From Saprospiraceae bacterium (GTDB lineage: Bacteria > Bacteroidota > Bacteroidia > Chitinophagales > Saprospiraceae), in contig JAHDEL010000017.1 of assembly GCA_020628855.1 (NCBI GenBank), forward strand, positions 1 to 55,958: a stretch of 55,958 nucleotides of DNA. The letters run 5' to 3'. Position numbers and translations under genes: made by a program. Positions within the stretch are counted from its first letter, which is position 1, and every line of letters begins with the position of its first letter. The notes under the pieces are model-generated. The model worked only from the letters and a program-made list of their open reading frames with translations, searched no databases and had not been told where the DNA came from. Positions 18,152 to 27,073 of this stretch are shown piece after piece.

Positions 18152-18601
18152 CTAGAAGTCTTTGTAATATCTAGCGCAAACGATAAATGCATGAATAACA
18201 CCTGGCAATCCACAAAGTAAAGTCAGGATCAAATTCGTCCAAAATTCCTTCCCAATGTCATAAACAAGCGCCACTGCTAAAGGCGGTATAAAGAAACAAA
18301 GTAGATAGATAATGACTTTGTCTTCATCAGCATCAAAAGGCATTTCGCCTGCATCGACTGCTTTTCTTACCTTGGCTTGTGCCATTTTCAAACCAATGAC
18401 CTCTTTCAGCTTCATACGCTTACCAGTCATTTGCTTGTATTTCTTAGGAGTTAATTCCAAGAAGTCTTCAACATTATTGATGTCATAGATGGCTGCAGAT
18501 TCTGGATCAATCTTACTAAGATTAGAATTTGTAGGCAGTGCTGAAAGATTAAACGATAATCCAGCACAAAAGAGCACAATTAGGGTGATTAGTTTTTTCA
18601 T
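18152..18601 (-). CDS. YqaE/Pmp3-family membrane protein with N-terminal extension
   Basis: The C-terminal 50 residues (VIIYLLCFFIPPLAVAL, FWTNLILTLLCGLPGVIHAF) form the two-helix Pmp3/YqaE hairpin, known in other organisms as a small stress-linked protein that affects membrane potential. Before it come a signal peptide (residues 1-21) and a basic, Lys-rich segment of about 70 residues (KKYKQMTGKRMKLKEV), which is an extension on the usual 50-60-residue family. Such longer forms are common in Bacteroidota. It is first of a two-gene unit with DUF2752. Confidence 0.85.
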   Translation of the reverse strand: MKKLITLIVLFCAGLSFNLSALPTNSNLSKIDPESAAIYDINNVEDFLELTPKKYKQMTGKRMKLKEVIGLKMAQAKVRKAVDAGEMPFDADEDKVIIYLLCFFIPPLAVALVYDIGKEFWTNLILTLLCGLPGVIHAFIVCARYYKDF

Positions 18602-18687
18602 ATTATATTGATTAATTGATTACGATTTGCCTCTAAGATAATTGTTGTTTTCACACTTTCACAAAATTATATATGGGATTTATGTTT

Positions 18688-18743
18688 AGTTTAACAAATT
18701 AACACAAATTGTTAAACTCTCAATATTGCATATTCTAATATGC
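18688..18743. promoter_or_regulatory. two adjacent inverted repeats in a divergent promoter region
   Basis: AGTTTAACAA (18688-18697) is repeated inverted as TTGTTAAACT (18709-18718), a perfect 10-base dyad with an 11-base centre. Ten bases on, GCATATT / AATATGC (18728-18743) forms a 7-base dyad with a two-base centre. The 260-base AT-rich gap between the Pmp3 gene and the barrel gene otherwise shows no gene. A regulator binding site is the likely reading. Confidence 0.4.
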
Positions 18744-18861
18744 TGTAAATCAATATGTTAGATATTTATTTTGGATTAATATTGAAAAAATCTATATATT
18801 TTCATCTTACCTCAACATATTGACTTTATCTTGCATAAATTATTCAACTAAATTTTTATCA

Positions 18862-19491
18862 ATGAAAAAACTAACTAATGTATTCTACACTTGTCTGTTT
18901 TTTGCTATGGCATCTTCTATGATGTTTGCACAGAATGCAGACTACAGATCAGTTTTAGGCGTACATGCTGGTTATAGCCTTACTGGTGCTATCATCACAT
19001 CCGCATCTGATGCTATTGATGGTCTTGGAGAGGATGATTTGAATGTAAGCGGTACTCCTGCTTTACAAGTGACATTTGATTACGGTCTTACGGATTGGTT
19101 AAGCGTTGGTGTTGCTGGTGCTTTCCAAACATTTAGCTTTAAAGCTGATGACTATACTTTCTTTGATGATGCAGGAATGTCTATCACTGAAAATGCTTCA
19201 GCTAGATCAACAAGAATGTCATTTGCACTTAGAACTTTATTTCACTATGGAAACAAAGGTGATTTAGACCTTTACTCTGGATTAAGACTTCAGAGAGTAC
19301 AATGGTCATCTTCAGTAGATTCTGCAGATCCTAACTTTGGACTTGGAGATGATTTGGATGGTGGAAGATTTGGAATAGGTATCGTACCTTTTGGTTTAAG
19401 ATACTACTTCACTGAAATGATTGGTGCAGGTTTCGAAATTATGTGGGGTGCTCCTTACGTAGCTTCTTTAAATGTAAATGCAAGATTCTAA
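18862..19491 (+). CDS. outer-membrane beta-barrel protein
   Basis: Starting at MKKLTNVFYTCLF, the 209-residue protein has a signal peptide ending MMFAQ and a mature domain of alternating strands: YRSVLGVHAGYSLTGAI, DWLSVGVAGAFQTF, FGIGIVPFGLRYYFTE, FGFE-like GAGFEIMWG, and a terminal NVNARF strand. This is the pattern of small eight-stranded OmpW/OmpX-like or OMP_b-brl barrels. The frame is open 14 codons further upstream, but those lie before the natural signal peptide. A perfect palindromic terminator follows 24 bases after the stop. Specific function unknown. Confidence 0.75.
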   Translation: MKKLTNVFYTCLFFAMASSMMFAQNADYRSVLGVHAGYSLTGAIITSASDAIDGLGEDDLNVSGTPALQVTFDYGLTDWLSVGVAGAFQTFSFKADDYTFFDDAGMSITENASARSTRMSFALRTLFHYGNKGDLDLYSGLRLQRVQWSSSVDSADPNFGLGDDLDGGRFGIGIVPFGLRYYFTEMIGAGFEIMWGAPYVASLNVNARF

Positions 19492-19515
19492 AAATTAGAA
19501 TATAGCATAAAATTA

Positions 19516-19547
19516 AAAAGGGGCTGGAAAATTTTCCAGCCCCTTTT
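19516..19547. terminator. perfect 32-base palindromic terminator
   Basis: AAAAGGGGCTGGAAAA is followed directly by its exact reverse complement, giving a 16-base stem with A/T runs at both ends. It serves the barrel gene on the plus strand and, as the next gene ends at 19550, the GIN-domain gene on the minus strand. Confidence 0.9.
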
Positions 19548-19549
19548 CT

Positions 19550-20245
19550 TTATATCTTACTTACACTTCCTCCGCTCCATTTGTCCTTATCAATATCCGT
19601 GTTAGTTGGATCACCTTTATATTTAACAGCTCCACCCGAACTTGACCCAGCTTTGATAGATTCAACAGACCATACTGTTATCTTACCTCCTGAACTAGCT
19701 TCAGCATCAACATGTTGAGTTTTCATGAGTGAGGCATTAATATTTGCTCCACTACTAACATCTCCATCCAGTTCACCGCTGCTACCATCAAGACTAATTC
19801 TTGCGCCAGAACTAGCATCTGCATTCACTTGCTTAGCTTCTACATTCAATGCAATACTTGATCCTGAACTGGCATTTACTGTAAGTGAATTACAAAGATT
19901 CGTTTCTTTTCCTTCAACTTTAGCTCCTGCACTTGTTTCGACAGCATCCAAATCAGCTGTGTATAAAATCACTCTTGCTTTCTCTCCTCCTCCCCAATTA
20001 TATCCAGCTTTTCTCTTGAAGTAGATTTCGAGAGTACCGGACGAAACCTCAGTCATAAGATCATCCATGTCTCCCTTTATTATTGTTACCTCTGCTTTCG
20101 GTGATTCAGATTTGATTAATTCAACTGCTATTCCTCCACTAACGTCTAATGCGTGGAATGCATTCAAGTCTCTTGTTTGCTTTTGGGCATGAATTTGAAA
20201 ACCAAAAAGTAAAACGAAAGTAAATAGTGCTATTTGTTTCATCAT
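19550..20245 (-). CDS. GIN-domain (DUF2807) exported protein
   Basis: The 231-residue product has a signal peptide (residues 1-20, ending IHAQ) and a single DUF2807 / head-GIN-like domain. It starts FHALDVSGGIAVELI and then repeats short strand-turn units built on NASSG, DASSGARI, GDVSSGANI, EASSGGKI and GSSSGGAV. This periodic pattern of about 20 residues fits a right-handed beta-solenoid. Such proteins are predicted surface or periplasmic adhesin-like folds of unknown function. The stop lies three bases past a shared terminator. Confidence 0.85.
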   Translation of the reverse strand: MMKQIALFTFVLLFGFQIHAQKQTRDLNAFHALDVSGGIAVELIKSESPKAEVTIIKGDMDDLMTEVSSGTLEIYFKRKAGYNWGGGEKARVILYTADLDAVETSAGAKVEGKETNLCNSLTVNASSGSSIALNVEAKQVNADASSGARISLDGSSGELDGDVSSGANINASLMKTQHVDAEASSGGKITVWSVESIKAGSSSGGAVKYKGDPTNTDIDKDKWSGGSVSKI

Positions 20246-20315
20246 AATTTGTTTTGTTATAGAATACTAACTTCAAATAAAGTCGAATAATTGATTGATG
20301 TCATATTATTCTATG

Positions 20316-20365
20316 AAAACAAGGAAGAAATAGAAGTATACCATGATTACCTCCATCCTTGTTTT
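20316..20365. repeat. inverted repeat downstream of the Bax-inhibitor-1 gene
   Basis: AAAACAAGGA (20316-20325) is matched by TCCTTGTTTT (20356-20365), a 10-base perfect inverted repeat around a 30-base centre, ending seven bases past the stop of the minus-strand gene. It could be a long-loop terminator or mRNA 3' structure, but it lacks a GC-rich stem. Confidence 0.35.
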
Positions 20366-20371
20366 ACCTGA

Positions 20372-21115
20372 TTAGTCTCTTTGTAATTTGGACAACAGTC
20401 TCAAGAATTCTATATACAACCAGACTAAAGTTACGAGAAGACCGAGGCCAACAAACCATTCCATATACTTCGGAGCTCTTGCTGCGACACCTTTTTCAAA
20501 AGCATCAAAGTCTATAAGCAAGTTCAAAGCAGCGATACCTAATATGACTACACTTACTCCAATACCGATAGGTCCACTTTCGTGTAAATAAGGAACCTGG
20601 AAGCCTACAAAATGACCAATGATGCTAATGAGATAGACAAACATCACCGCTCCTGTGGCCATCAATACCCCCATTTTGAATTTTTCTGTCACTTGGATTA
20701 ACCCTGATTTATAAATCAAAAGCATGGCTCCTAATGTTCCAAAAGTCAATGACACAGCTTGGAAGACAATACCATCAAATTGGGCAGCATATATTGCGCT
20801 AATTGTCCCGACGAACAATCCTTCGAAAGCAGCATATACTGGAGCTGCAACAGGAGAAGTATGAGGCTTAAATGATGCTACTAATACAGCAATAAGACCA
20901 CCTATTAGCCCTGTCCATAAAAGGAGACTGGAGGGCATAAGATAACTAACAAAAGTTGTACACATCAGGATGCCAAAGAGCAACAAGGATTTGTTTACTG
21001 CTCCATCCATAGTCATTACTTCTGAGTCATGCAATACAACTGGACTCTCTAGTTTGCTGTCAAGAACATCTGCGTTCATGACTGGGTTTCTTGACTTCAT
21101 AAATCTATTTGCCAT
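20372..21115 (-). CDS. Bax inhibitor-1 / YccA-family membrane protein
   Basis: Seven hydrophobic helices fill residues 45-240, including APVYAAFEGLFVGTISAIY and FNVLID-like ALNLLIDFDAFEKGVAARAPKYMEW, which mark the bacterial YccA/BI-1 group. The 40-residue hydrophilic N-terminus is typical of the longer YccA-type subset. Family members modulate membrane protease activity (YccA inhibits FtsH) and can leak calcium. Its ATG overlaps the stop of the upstream M48 protease gene by one base, a notable pairing of a possible protease modulator with a protease. Confidence 0.9.
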   Translation of the reverse strand: MANRFMKSRNPVMNADVLDSKLESPVVLHDSEVMTMDGAVNKSLLLFGILMCTTFVSYLMPSSLLLWTGLIGGLIAVLVASFKPHTSPVAAPVYAAFEGLFVGTISAIYAAQFDGIVFQAVSLTFGTLGAMLLIYKSGLIQVTEKFKMGVLMATGAVMFVYLISIIGHFVGFQVPYLHESGPIGIGVSVVILGIAALNLLIDFDAFEKGVAARAPKYMEWFVGLGLLVTLVWLYIEFLRLLSKLQRD

Positions 21116-21960
21116 TATCTATATTTTTCGATTGATTCTCTGATTTTTTCTCTTCTATTTTCTGGGCTAGGATGTGAGCTTTGGAATTCAGGAACCCTAC
21201 TACCACCAGTAGCTTCTTCAAGGATATCCATAACTCCAATAAGATCTTCAGGATTGTATCCGGCTTCTATCATCATTCTTACTCCCCAATCATCAGATTC
21301 TAGTTCTTGATCTCTTCCATATTTCATATTGGTATAATTACCAATCACATTCGCAATCTGTGCCATAGATGCATCTCCTCCTGATCCAATCAAAACACTT
21401 TGTATTAGTCCTTGAATGAATCCTGATTTCGCCATTCTTTCAGCTCCATGTCTTTCAATCACATGACCAATTTCGTGACCCATTATTCCTGCAAGCTGAT
21501 CTTCTGTTTGTAGTCTTTCGAACAAAGCATAGGTGATAAAGCACTGACCACCAGGAAGGGCAAATGCATTCACTGTACGATTATCAGCTAGCAAGTGAAA
21601 ATCATAAGGATAGCCAGATTGTTTTGCAACTGTGGTGTTTGCAAGTCTTTGTCCTACTTGATCAATAAATTGTTGAGCACGCTGATCAGGGTGTAACCCT
21701 CCGTGTTGCTGTGCCATTTGAGGTGCGGAGTTAAGGCCTAATTGGATTTCTTCTTCAGTAGTCCATTGAATTCTTTGCTCTTCTCCAGTAACAGGATTTA
21801 TTTGTGTATTTGTGAAGTACTTGAACGCTTGAAATGCAGCCATAACTAATCCGATAACTAGAAATAGCTTAAACCTTCCTGTCCCAGCTCCCCTGCCTGT
21901 GCGACTATAAGGGTCACCTGTTCCTCCGTAATATCTTCTTTGTGGTTGTCGTCGATACAT
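21115..21960 (-). CDS. M48-family zinc metalloprotease
   Basis: The 281-residue protein has a short basic N-terminus rich in Arg/Tyr/Gly, one membrane helix (about residues 31-46, FLVIGLVMAAFQAF) and an M48 catalytic domain. Zinc ligands are in MGHEIGHVIERHG (HExxH), with the third ligand in ELESDDWG. It resembles LoiP/BepA-type peptidases, which control outer-membrane protein quality, but here it is membrane-anchored rather than a lipoprotein. It is co-transcribed with the Bax-inhibitor-1 gene and an 87-residue membrane protein. Confidence 0.9.
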   Translation of the reverse strand: MYRRQPQRRYYGGTGDPYSRTGRGAGTGRFKLFLVIGLVMAAFQAFKYFTNTQINPVTGEEQRIQWTTEEEIQLGLNSAPQMAQQHGGLHPDQRAQQFIDQVGQRLANTTVAKQSGYPYDFHLLADNRTVNAFALPGGQCFITYALFERLQTEDQLAGIMGHEIGHVIERHGAERMAKSGFIQGLIQSVLIGSGGDASMAQIANVIGNYTNMKYGRDQELESDDWGVRMMIEAGYNPEDLIGVMDILEEATGGSRVPEFQSSHPSPENRREKIRESIEKYR

Positions 21961-21993
21961 GGTATTCTTGTAAAAATGTATTGAAAAAAGTAA

Positions 21994-22257
21994 TTAAAGC
22001 ATCTTGAGAACCCACATCACTAGCATGTAGACAAATGCCAATCTGATGGAGTAATCAATATCTGGAATTCTATTTATAAAGTAGCAGAGTATTAATACTG
22101 GAATACAAGCTATAGCAATCGCAGCGAGAGGATAACCAACTACTTGGACTATAGTCATCCCAATGCCGCTATCAGTAACCCAAGGTTTCATAAAATAGGC
22201 CATAATCATCATGATTAAGATGAGGACCCAACTGCTCCATTCTGTTCTAAAATCCAT
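21994..22257 (-). CDS. small membrane protein, three helices
   Basis: The 87-residue product consists almost wholly of three hydrophobic helices (about 10-24, 35-62 and 70-86) joined by short polar turns. No family is recognised. It sits 33 bases from the M48 protease gene and 32 bases from the TPR lipoprotein gene, on the same strand, so it is likely part of one transcript with them. Confidence 0.6.
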   Translation of the reverse strand: MDFRTEWSSWVLILIMMIMAYFMKPWVTDSGIGMTIVQVVGYPLAAIAIACIPVLILCYFINRIPDIDYSIRLAFVYMLVMWVLKML

Positions 22258-22289
22258 CGTTTTGTTTATTTCTATCAGTAAGTTAATTA

Positions 22290-23720
22290 TTAATCAGCAG
22301 TTCTGACAGTTGTAGACCTATTAATCCAACAGCCTACTTTAAAATTATCACCCACATTCAGCCTTCTTTGGAAAATATCCTCTTTAGAAGGCATATATTG
22401 TTTGTAAGTGTTGATCCATTTGTTTGCTTCTGTACTCACTGAAGGGTCAATTGATTTTGCCTTTTGGAATGCGTCTATTGCAGGCCATGTAACTATCTGA
22501 CTATCCCAACCTCGACCAGGACCACAGATTGGTCCAGAAGAAGCATAGAGCTTACCAATCAGCAAGTAAGGTTCTCCCCAACTAGGTTTTACTTCAGCTG
22601 CTTTTTCAGCATAGGTTCTAGCCTTAGCATATTTCTTGATGTCTCTGTAATAGATCTTTGCTACGAGTAAAAGGTATTTTGCTTTTTTATCAACATCTGT
22701 CGTACCATTCGCAAAATCTTCAAACTTTTTCACAGCTCCTGAGTAGTCTCCAGCTTCATAGGCGTCATAGGCTTGGCGCAGTGGTCCAGGTTCTGTATTT
22801 ACCACAACAGTGCAATGCGTTCTTTTTGCCTGCGCAACTTCTTGAAACAGAGTATTTGATTCAGGACATTCTCCCCATTTCATTCTGCGATATGCTTCAT
22901 TAATTACCTCACAGTTTGTTGGGTCTGCCTTAAATGCAGTGTAATATTTATTGCTGTAATAGTCACAATCATAGAGTCCTTTTATACCTTCTAGATTTTC
23001 TAGTCGGGCTGGAGCATAATCATTGATGATGTTCCAACTTTCGCAATCTTTGACACAATTATTCAGTCCTTTTTTGACAGCTGCAAGTACAATCTTTGCG
23101 TACTTTCCCGCTTCGGCTGGAGGCAATGAGCCATCTACTGCTTTATCATACAGAATCTTTGCAAAAGGATTCATAATGAAGTAATCTGAATCTTCGCCTT
23201 TGCTTTCAAGCACAGAAGTAAAGAGATTGAACACTTCATCTTCAGTAGTTGCTTCATAGAAATAATAATACAGGTCAAAGCCAAGGCGACCATCAAGATA
23301 TACTGCATCTCCAAAACACTCTTTGCGCTTGTTATAAATAGCTCTAACGCTATCTGCATACGAACGCTTTAAAGAGATATCATCTGAATTTTCATATTTA
23401 TTTCGATAAAGTTTTACTCCATCATCATAATGATATTGTATCGAGCCATTAGAACCTGGAGCATTATAATAGGCTGTCTTCCAATAAGCAAATGCCTCAT
23501 CATAGTTTCCAGCTTTCAGAAAATCCTTATAGAGTACAAAGGCAGTTTCTGTCTCATCTTTTACAGCAGGTGCTAATTCATTTAGAATTGTACAAGGCGT
23601 GCTTTTTTCAACAACTTCTTGTACTTCTTCGACTTGTTCTATTGTTTCTGAAGGAACCGTTGCCTTGGGAGTACAAGCAATAATGCCCCCAATGAATAAT
23701 CCAAATAGTATCTTTCTCAT
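22290..23720 (-). CDS. TPR-repeat lipoprotein
   Basis: A type II signal sequence ends IIAC, putting the lipid-bearing Cys at residue 16. The 476-residue protein then has tetratricopeptide-like repeats: one near AFVLYKDFLKAGNYDEAFAYW, others around YDAYEAGDYSGAVKKFEDF, AKIYYRDIKKYAKARTYAEKA and GEPYLLIGKLYA. It lacks the PD40 and OmpA domains of PorE. Several cysteines (NCVKDCESW, GLYDCDYY) may form disulfides. It is likely a periplasm-facing outer-membrane scaffold; the partner is unknown. It is the first gene of the minus-strand run through M48 and BI-1. Confidence 0.8.
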   Translation of the reverse strand: MRKILFGLFIGGIIACTPKATVPSETIEQVEEVQEVVEKSTPCTILNELAPAVKDETETAFVLYKDFLKAGNYDEAFAYWKTAYYNAPGSNGSIQYHYDDGVKLYRNKYENSDDISLKRSYADSVRAIYNKRKECFGDAVYLDGRLGFDLYYYFYEATTEDEVFNLFTSVLESKGEDSDYFIMNPFAKILYDKAVDGSLPPAEAGKYAKIVLAAVKKGLNNCVKDCESWNIINDYAPARLENLEGIKGLYDCDYYSNKYYTAFKADPTNCEVINEAYRRMKWGECPESNTLFQEVAQAKRTHCTVVVNTEPGPLRQAYDAYEAGDYSGAVKKFEDFANGTTDVDKKAKYLLLVAKIYYRDIKKYAKARTYAEKAAEVKPSWGEPYLLIGKLYASSGPICGPGRGWDSQIVTWPAIDAFQKAKSIDPSVSTEANKWINTYKQYMPSKEDIFQRRLNVGDNFKVGCWINRSTTVRTAD

Positions 23721-23785
23721 AACTTCAAGTTTACATTATCACAACACATTCTTGGTGTAGTAATGTCTTAAATTTTGTTAAATCT

Positions 23786-24895
23786 TTAATGATTGATGAT
23801 TAAAGGGATAGACTGACTTTGATCATCTTTCATGAAACGAAGGTAGTACTGCCCTGAAGGTAAATGGCTCAAGTCAGTTGTAGGTTGAGTAATAGAAAGG
23901 ACAGGAAGGCCTAAATTATTGTACAGCCTGACCTGAGTGAATTTTTCGAAGGAGGCTAGAGTTACTGTGGAGGAAACAGGATTTGGGTAGACGTGTATTG
24001 CATTTGCATGCAAATGCGACTGGTCTACATTAGATGTATTTCCTGACAAACTATAATTAGCAAAAAACTTCCATATCTCTTCACTGGCTGAAATATCATA
24101 ATTAGTGCCTCCGAGATCAAGCGGTGCACCAGGCCATGTATGTGCACCACCAATTATTTTCATGAGCTCCACATTTTTGAAATCTTGACAATCTTTGTAG
24201 ATGTAATGTTCTACTGTAGAATTGTCATCAGTATTGATGTCATCGAAAGTGATCAAGTCAGGTGCTGAAGAAGAGCAACCATTTTGCTCAATCCAAAAAT
24301 CAATTACATCATCTATACCTATAATAAAAGAACCTCCTTCATAAGGTACAATAGGATCATTAGTGCCATGAATTTGGAGTACAGGGACACCTTCAGACTC
24401 TGGGCAAGTAGTGCCAACTACCATACTTCCGGTGACGGAAGCTATTGCAGCAATTTTGTCGGATAACTCACATGCTAGTTTATAACTCATGAATCCGCCA
24501 TTCGACATCCCACAAGAATACACTCTATCGCTGTTGATTTGATATTGATCAATAAATCTATCAATGAGAGAAGAGATAAAAGCCACATCATCAGCAGTAC
24601 TTCCACCAAGAACACCAACATTCCAAGAATTAGCAATGCCATTAGGGTAGCACGTGATAAACTGATAGTCTTCTCCTACATCATCCATCTGAGAATACAG
24701 TTGTTGTTGGCCTGCATTGGAAGTGTATCCATGCAAATTGAAAACCAAAGGCAAATTTTCTGGATTATCACTTGGCAAGTGGATAATATAGTCTCTCATT
24801 AGACCATCAACTTCAATGGAATCAATTATTGTTTGCTGACTATTTAACTGTTGCAAACACATCAAGAAGGTCAAAAAACTTAGAAGTAATCTCAT
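23786..24895 (-). CDS. secreted esterase, PHB-depolymerase/feruloyl-esterase family, with T9SS sorting domain
   Basis: After a signal peptide ending LNSQQ, the alpha/beta-hydrolase domain shows the oxyanion-hole region LVFNLHGYTS, the nucleophile motif CGMSNGGFM, LQIHGTNDPIVPYEGG with the acid residue, and AHTWPGA with the catalytic His, as in the LpqC / polyhydroxybutyrate depolymerase group. The last 80 residues (IHVYPNPVSSTVTL ... LPSGQYYLRF) are a type A T9SS sorting domain, so the enzyme should be exported and anchored or released. The frame extends seven codons upstream to another ATG; I start at the one giving a compact signal peptide. Likely substrates are polyesters or feruloyl/acetyl esters. 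Confidence 0.88.
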   Translation of the reverse strand: MRLLLSFLTFLMCLQQLNSQQTIIDSIEVDGLMRDYIIHLPSDNPENLPLVFNLHGYTSNAGQQQLYSQMDDVGEDYQFITCYPNGIANSWNVGVLGGSTADDVAFISSLIDRFIDQYQINSDRVYSCGMSNGGFMSYKLACELSDKIAAIASVTGSMVVGTTCPESEGVPVLQIHGTNDPIVPYEGGSFIIGIDDVIDFWIEQNGCSSSAPDLITFDDINTDDNSTVEHYIYKDCQDFKNVELMKIIGGAHTWPGAPLDLGGTNYDISASEEIWKFFANYSLSGNTSNVDQSHLHANAIHVYPNPVSSTVTLASFEKFTQVRLYNNLGLPVLSITQPTTDLSHLPSGQYYLRFMKDDQSQSIPLIINH

Positions 24896-25019
24896 AGAAG
24901 ATATAATATTTAGCATCTAGCTTGCAAAATAATCGAATTCAAAGCATTGCATACCAATAGTTACAGAGACATTTCATATTTTACCGTAGCTAATTAATCT
25001 TTTAACAACTAATCTTACT

Positions 25020-27017
25020 ATGAATAAAATTTTTACACTTTTTGTTTTTATGCTCAGTTGCTCGCTTCTTACAGCACAAATTACTTTTGAAGATGATTTT
25101 GAAGGGTATGAGGAAGGTGACTATGTAGGTTCTCAATCTAGTGATTGGACAACTTGGAGTGGAACAACAGGAGGCGCAGAAGATGCTTCGGTTACGACAG
25201 CTCAATCTTCAAGCGGAAATAACAGTATTTACTTTGTATCTAGTGCTGCGAATGGTGGACCTCAAGATGTTGTTTTACCATTTGGAGACAAGTATACGAG
25301 TGGGTTATTTAAGTTCGCAATGAATGTTTATGTGGATGAGAATGCTGGTGCTTATTGGAACTTCCAGGGTGAAACTGCAATAGGACAAGTTTGGTCTCAC
25401 AACTGCTATTTCATAAATACAGGTGAACTGCAATTTAGTGATGCTGGCAACAATCTTGGCGTTTCAACAATTTATCAACCCAATAGATGGATTAATGTAG
25501 CCTATGAGGTCAACCTCACGGATGGTATTTGGACGATCTTTATTGATGGCGAATGTGTGGGAGCATTCCAGAATGAAGGAGCGTCTATTGCTTCATTGGA
25601 CTTATTTCCATTAAATGGAAATTCATTCTACATTGATGATGTTTCTTTTTCTCACGATCCAGAGGTTCCATCAAGACTCTATGACGCAGGGCTTTCTATC
25701 GATGATGTTGGAGCTGGAGGATTAACTGGGATGACTCAAACGATTACAGGTTCGATTACCAATCTTGGAGAAGAAGTAATTACATCAGTTGATTTGGAAG
25801 TTGCGCTCCCGGATGGTCCAGCTACTTATACGATCTCTAACTTAGCATTAGCTAATGGAGGATCAGATGATTTTACTCTGCCAGAAGACTTCACCTATGT
25901 TGAAGGAAATCACGAGTTAGAAATCAAAGTGATCAGCATTAATGGGGACAAAGATGATGAAGATCAATGCAATAGTAGGAGCGTATCTAACTTAAGAGGT
26001 GTGACTCCAGCAGATGGTAAAGGAGTACTTATAGAAGAAGGAACAGGTACTTGGTGCGGATGGTGTCCAAGAGGTGCAGTGTTTTTAGATAGACTTGTAG
26101 ATAAGTATGGAGATAGATTTGTGGGTGTAGCTGTGCATAATAATGACCCAATGGTAGTACAAGGTTATGATGGACAACATGGCTTTACTGGATACCCAGG
26201 GGCAACTGTAATGAGAGCGTCTGCTAATACAGGCTTTGGAACCATTTCTGACCTAGAATTGCCTTTCCTTGAATATATAGCAACTGCTCCGAAGGCTACG
26301 TTTGACATCGATGCAAAATTCGACGGAAATACAAGAGAAATTACTGTAGATGTTGGAGTGAATGCAAATGTGGATTTGACAAGTGACCATACAATTGGAA
26401 TTATAACAATTGAAGATGGAGTAACCGGTACAGCATCTGGTTATGCACAATCAAATTACTATTCAGGTGGTGGTAATGGTGAAATGGGAGGTTATGAGAA
26501 TCTTCAAGACCCTGTCCCTGCTTCTCAAATGGTGTATGATCACGTTGCAAGAGGTATTCCACTCGGATTTGATGGTGATGCAAGTAGCTTTTCTGACCAA
26601 ATTTCTGCAGGAGATTCAAGAAACTACAGTTACACTTTCCCATTAGATGATGGATTAAATGTCTATAATATGCATGTCGTAATGGTATTGATTAATCCTG
26701 ATGGTACAATTGATAATGCTTACCAAGGGGGAATTGCAGTGACGAGTAATACAGAAGAGATAACTGAAGCAATTGAGATGGACATTTATCCTAATCCTGC
26801 TTCTGAAAACATCTCAATCGACTTTACTAGCGATGAATCATCTACTATGAATTTGAGAATCGTAGATGCTAAAGGAATGACACTCTATAATGAATCTATG
26901 CTATTTAGCAGAGGACAAAATGTGTGGAGTGTGGATATAGTTGACTTACCTCAAGGTAGCTATTATGCAATCTTATCAAATGGAAGTGCAAAACGTGCAA
27001 TGCAATTTGTGAAATAG
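25020..27017 (+). CDS. Omp28-like thioredoxin-fold protein with T9SS sorting domain
   Basis: The 665-residue protein has a signal peptide ending LTAQ and an N-terminal concanavalin/laminin-G-like region (about 20-215, FEDDFEGYEEGDYVG, YIDDVSFSHDP). An Ig-like repeat follows (about 220-320). Next comes an Omp28-type thioredoxin-like domain with the redox motif GTWCGWCPRG and a GYPGATV cis-proline loop. It ends in a T9SS type A sorting domain (MDIYPNPASENISI ... LPQGSYYAIL). It probably works at the cell surface; the CxxC pair suggests disulfide chemistry. It stands alone between divergent neighbours and has its own terminator. Confidence 0.88.
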   Translation: MNKIFTLFVFMLSCSLLTAQITFEDDFEGYEEGDYVGSQSSDWTTWSGTTGGAEDASVTTAQSSSGNNSIYFVSSAANGGPQDVVLPFGDKYTSGLFKFAMNVYVDENAGAYWNFQGETAIGQVWSHNCYFINTGELQFSDAGNNLGVSTIYQPNRWINVAYEVNLTDGIWTIFIDGECVGAFQNEGASIASLDLFPLNGNSFYIDDVSFSHDPEVPSRLYDAGLSIDDVGAGGLTGMTQTITGSITNLGEEVITSVDLEVALPDGPATYTISNLALANGGSDDFTLPEDFTYVEGNHELEIKVISINGDKDDEDQCNSRSVSNLRGVTPADGKGVLIEEGTGTWCGWCPRGAVFLDRLVDKYGDRFVGVAVHNNDPMVVQGYDGQHGFTGYPGATVMRASANTGFGTISDLELPFLEYIATAPKATFDIDAKFDGNTREITVDVGVNANVDLTSDHTIGIITIEDGVTGTASGYAQSNYYSGGGNGEMGGYENLQDPVPASQMVYDHVARGIPLGFDGDASSFSDQISAGDSRNYSYTFPLDDGLNVYNMHVVMVLINPDGTIDNAYQGGIAVTSNTEEITEAIEMDIYPNPASENISIDFTSDESSTMNLRIVDAKGMTLYNESMLFSRGQNVWSVDIVDLPQGSYYAILSNGSAKRAMQFVK

Positions 27018-27044
27018 AGTAGATTGAATCAAGAACAATAGAAG

Positions 27045-27073
27045 AAGGCTCTGAGGAATCAGGGCCTTTTTTT
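27045..27073 (+). terminator. hairpin terminator
   Basis: A 10-base stem AAGGCTCTGA / TCAGGGCCTT (one T-G wobble) around GGAA, followed by a T-run, lies 27 bases after the Omp28-like stop codon. Confidence 0.85.

Noticed and set aside
19516-19547. Perfect palindrome as a mobile-element or recombination site
   Set aside because: Its position right after one stop codon and beside the convergent one, with A/T runs, explains it as a terminator.
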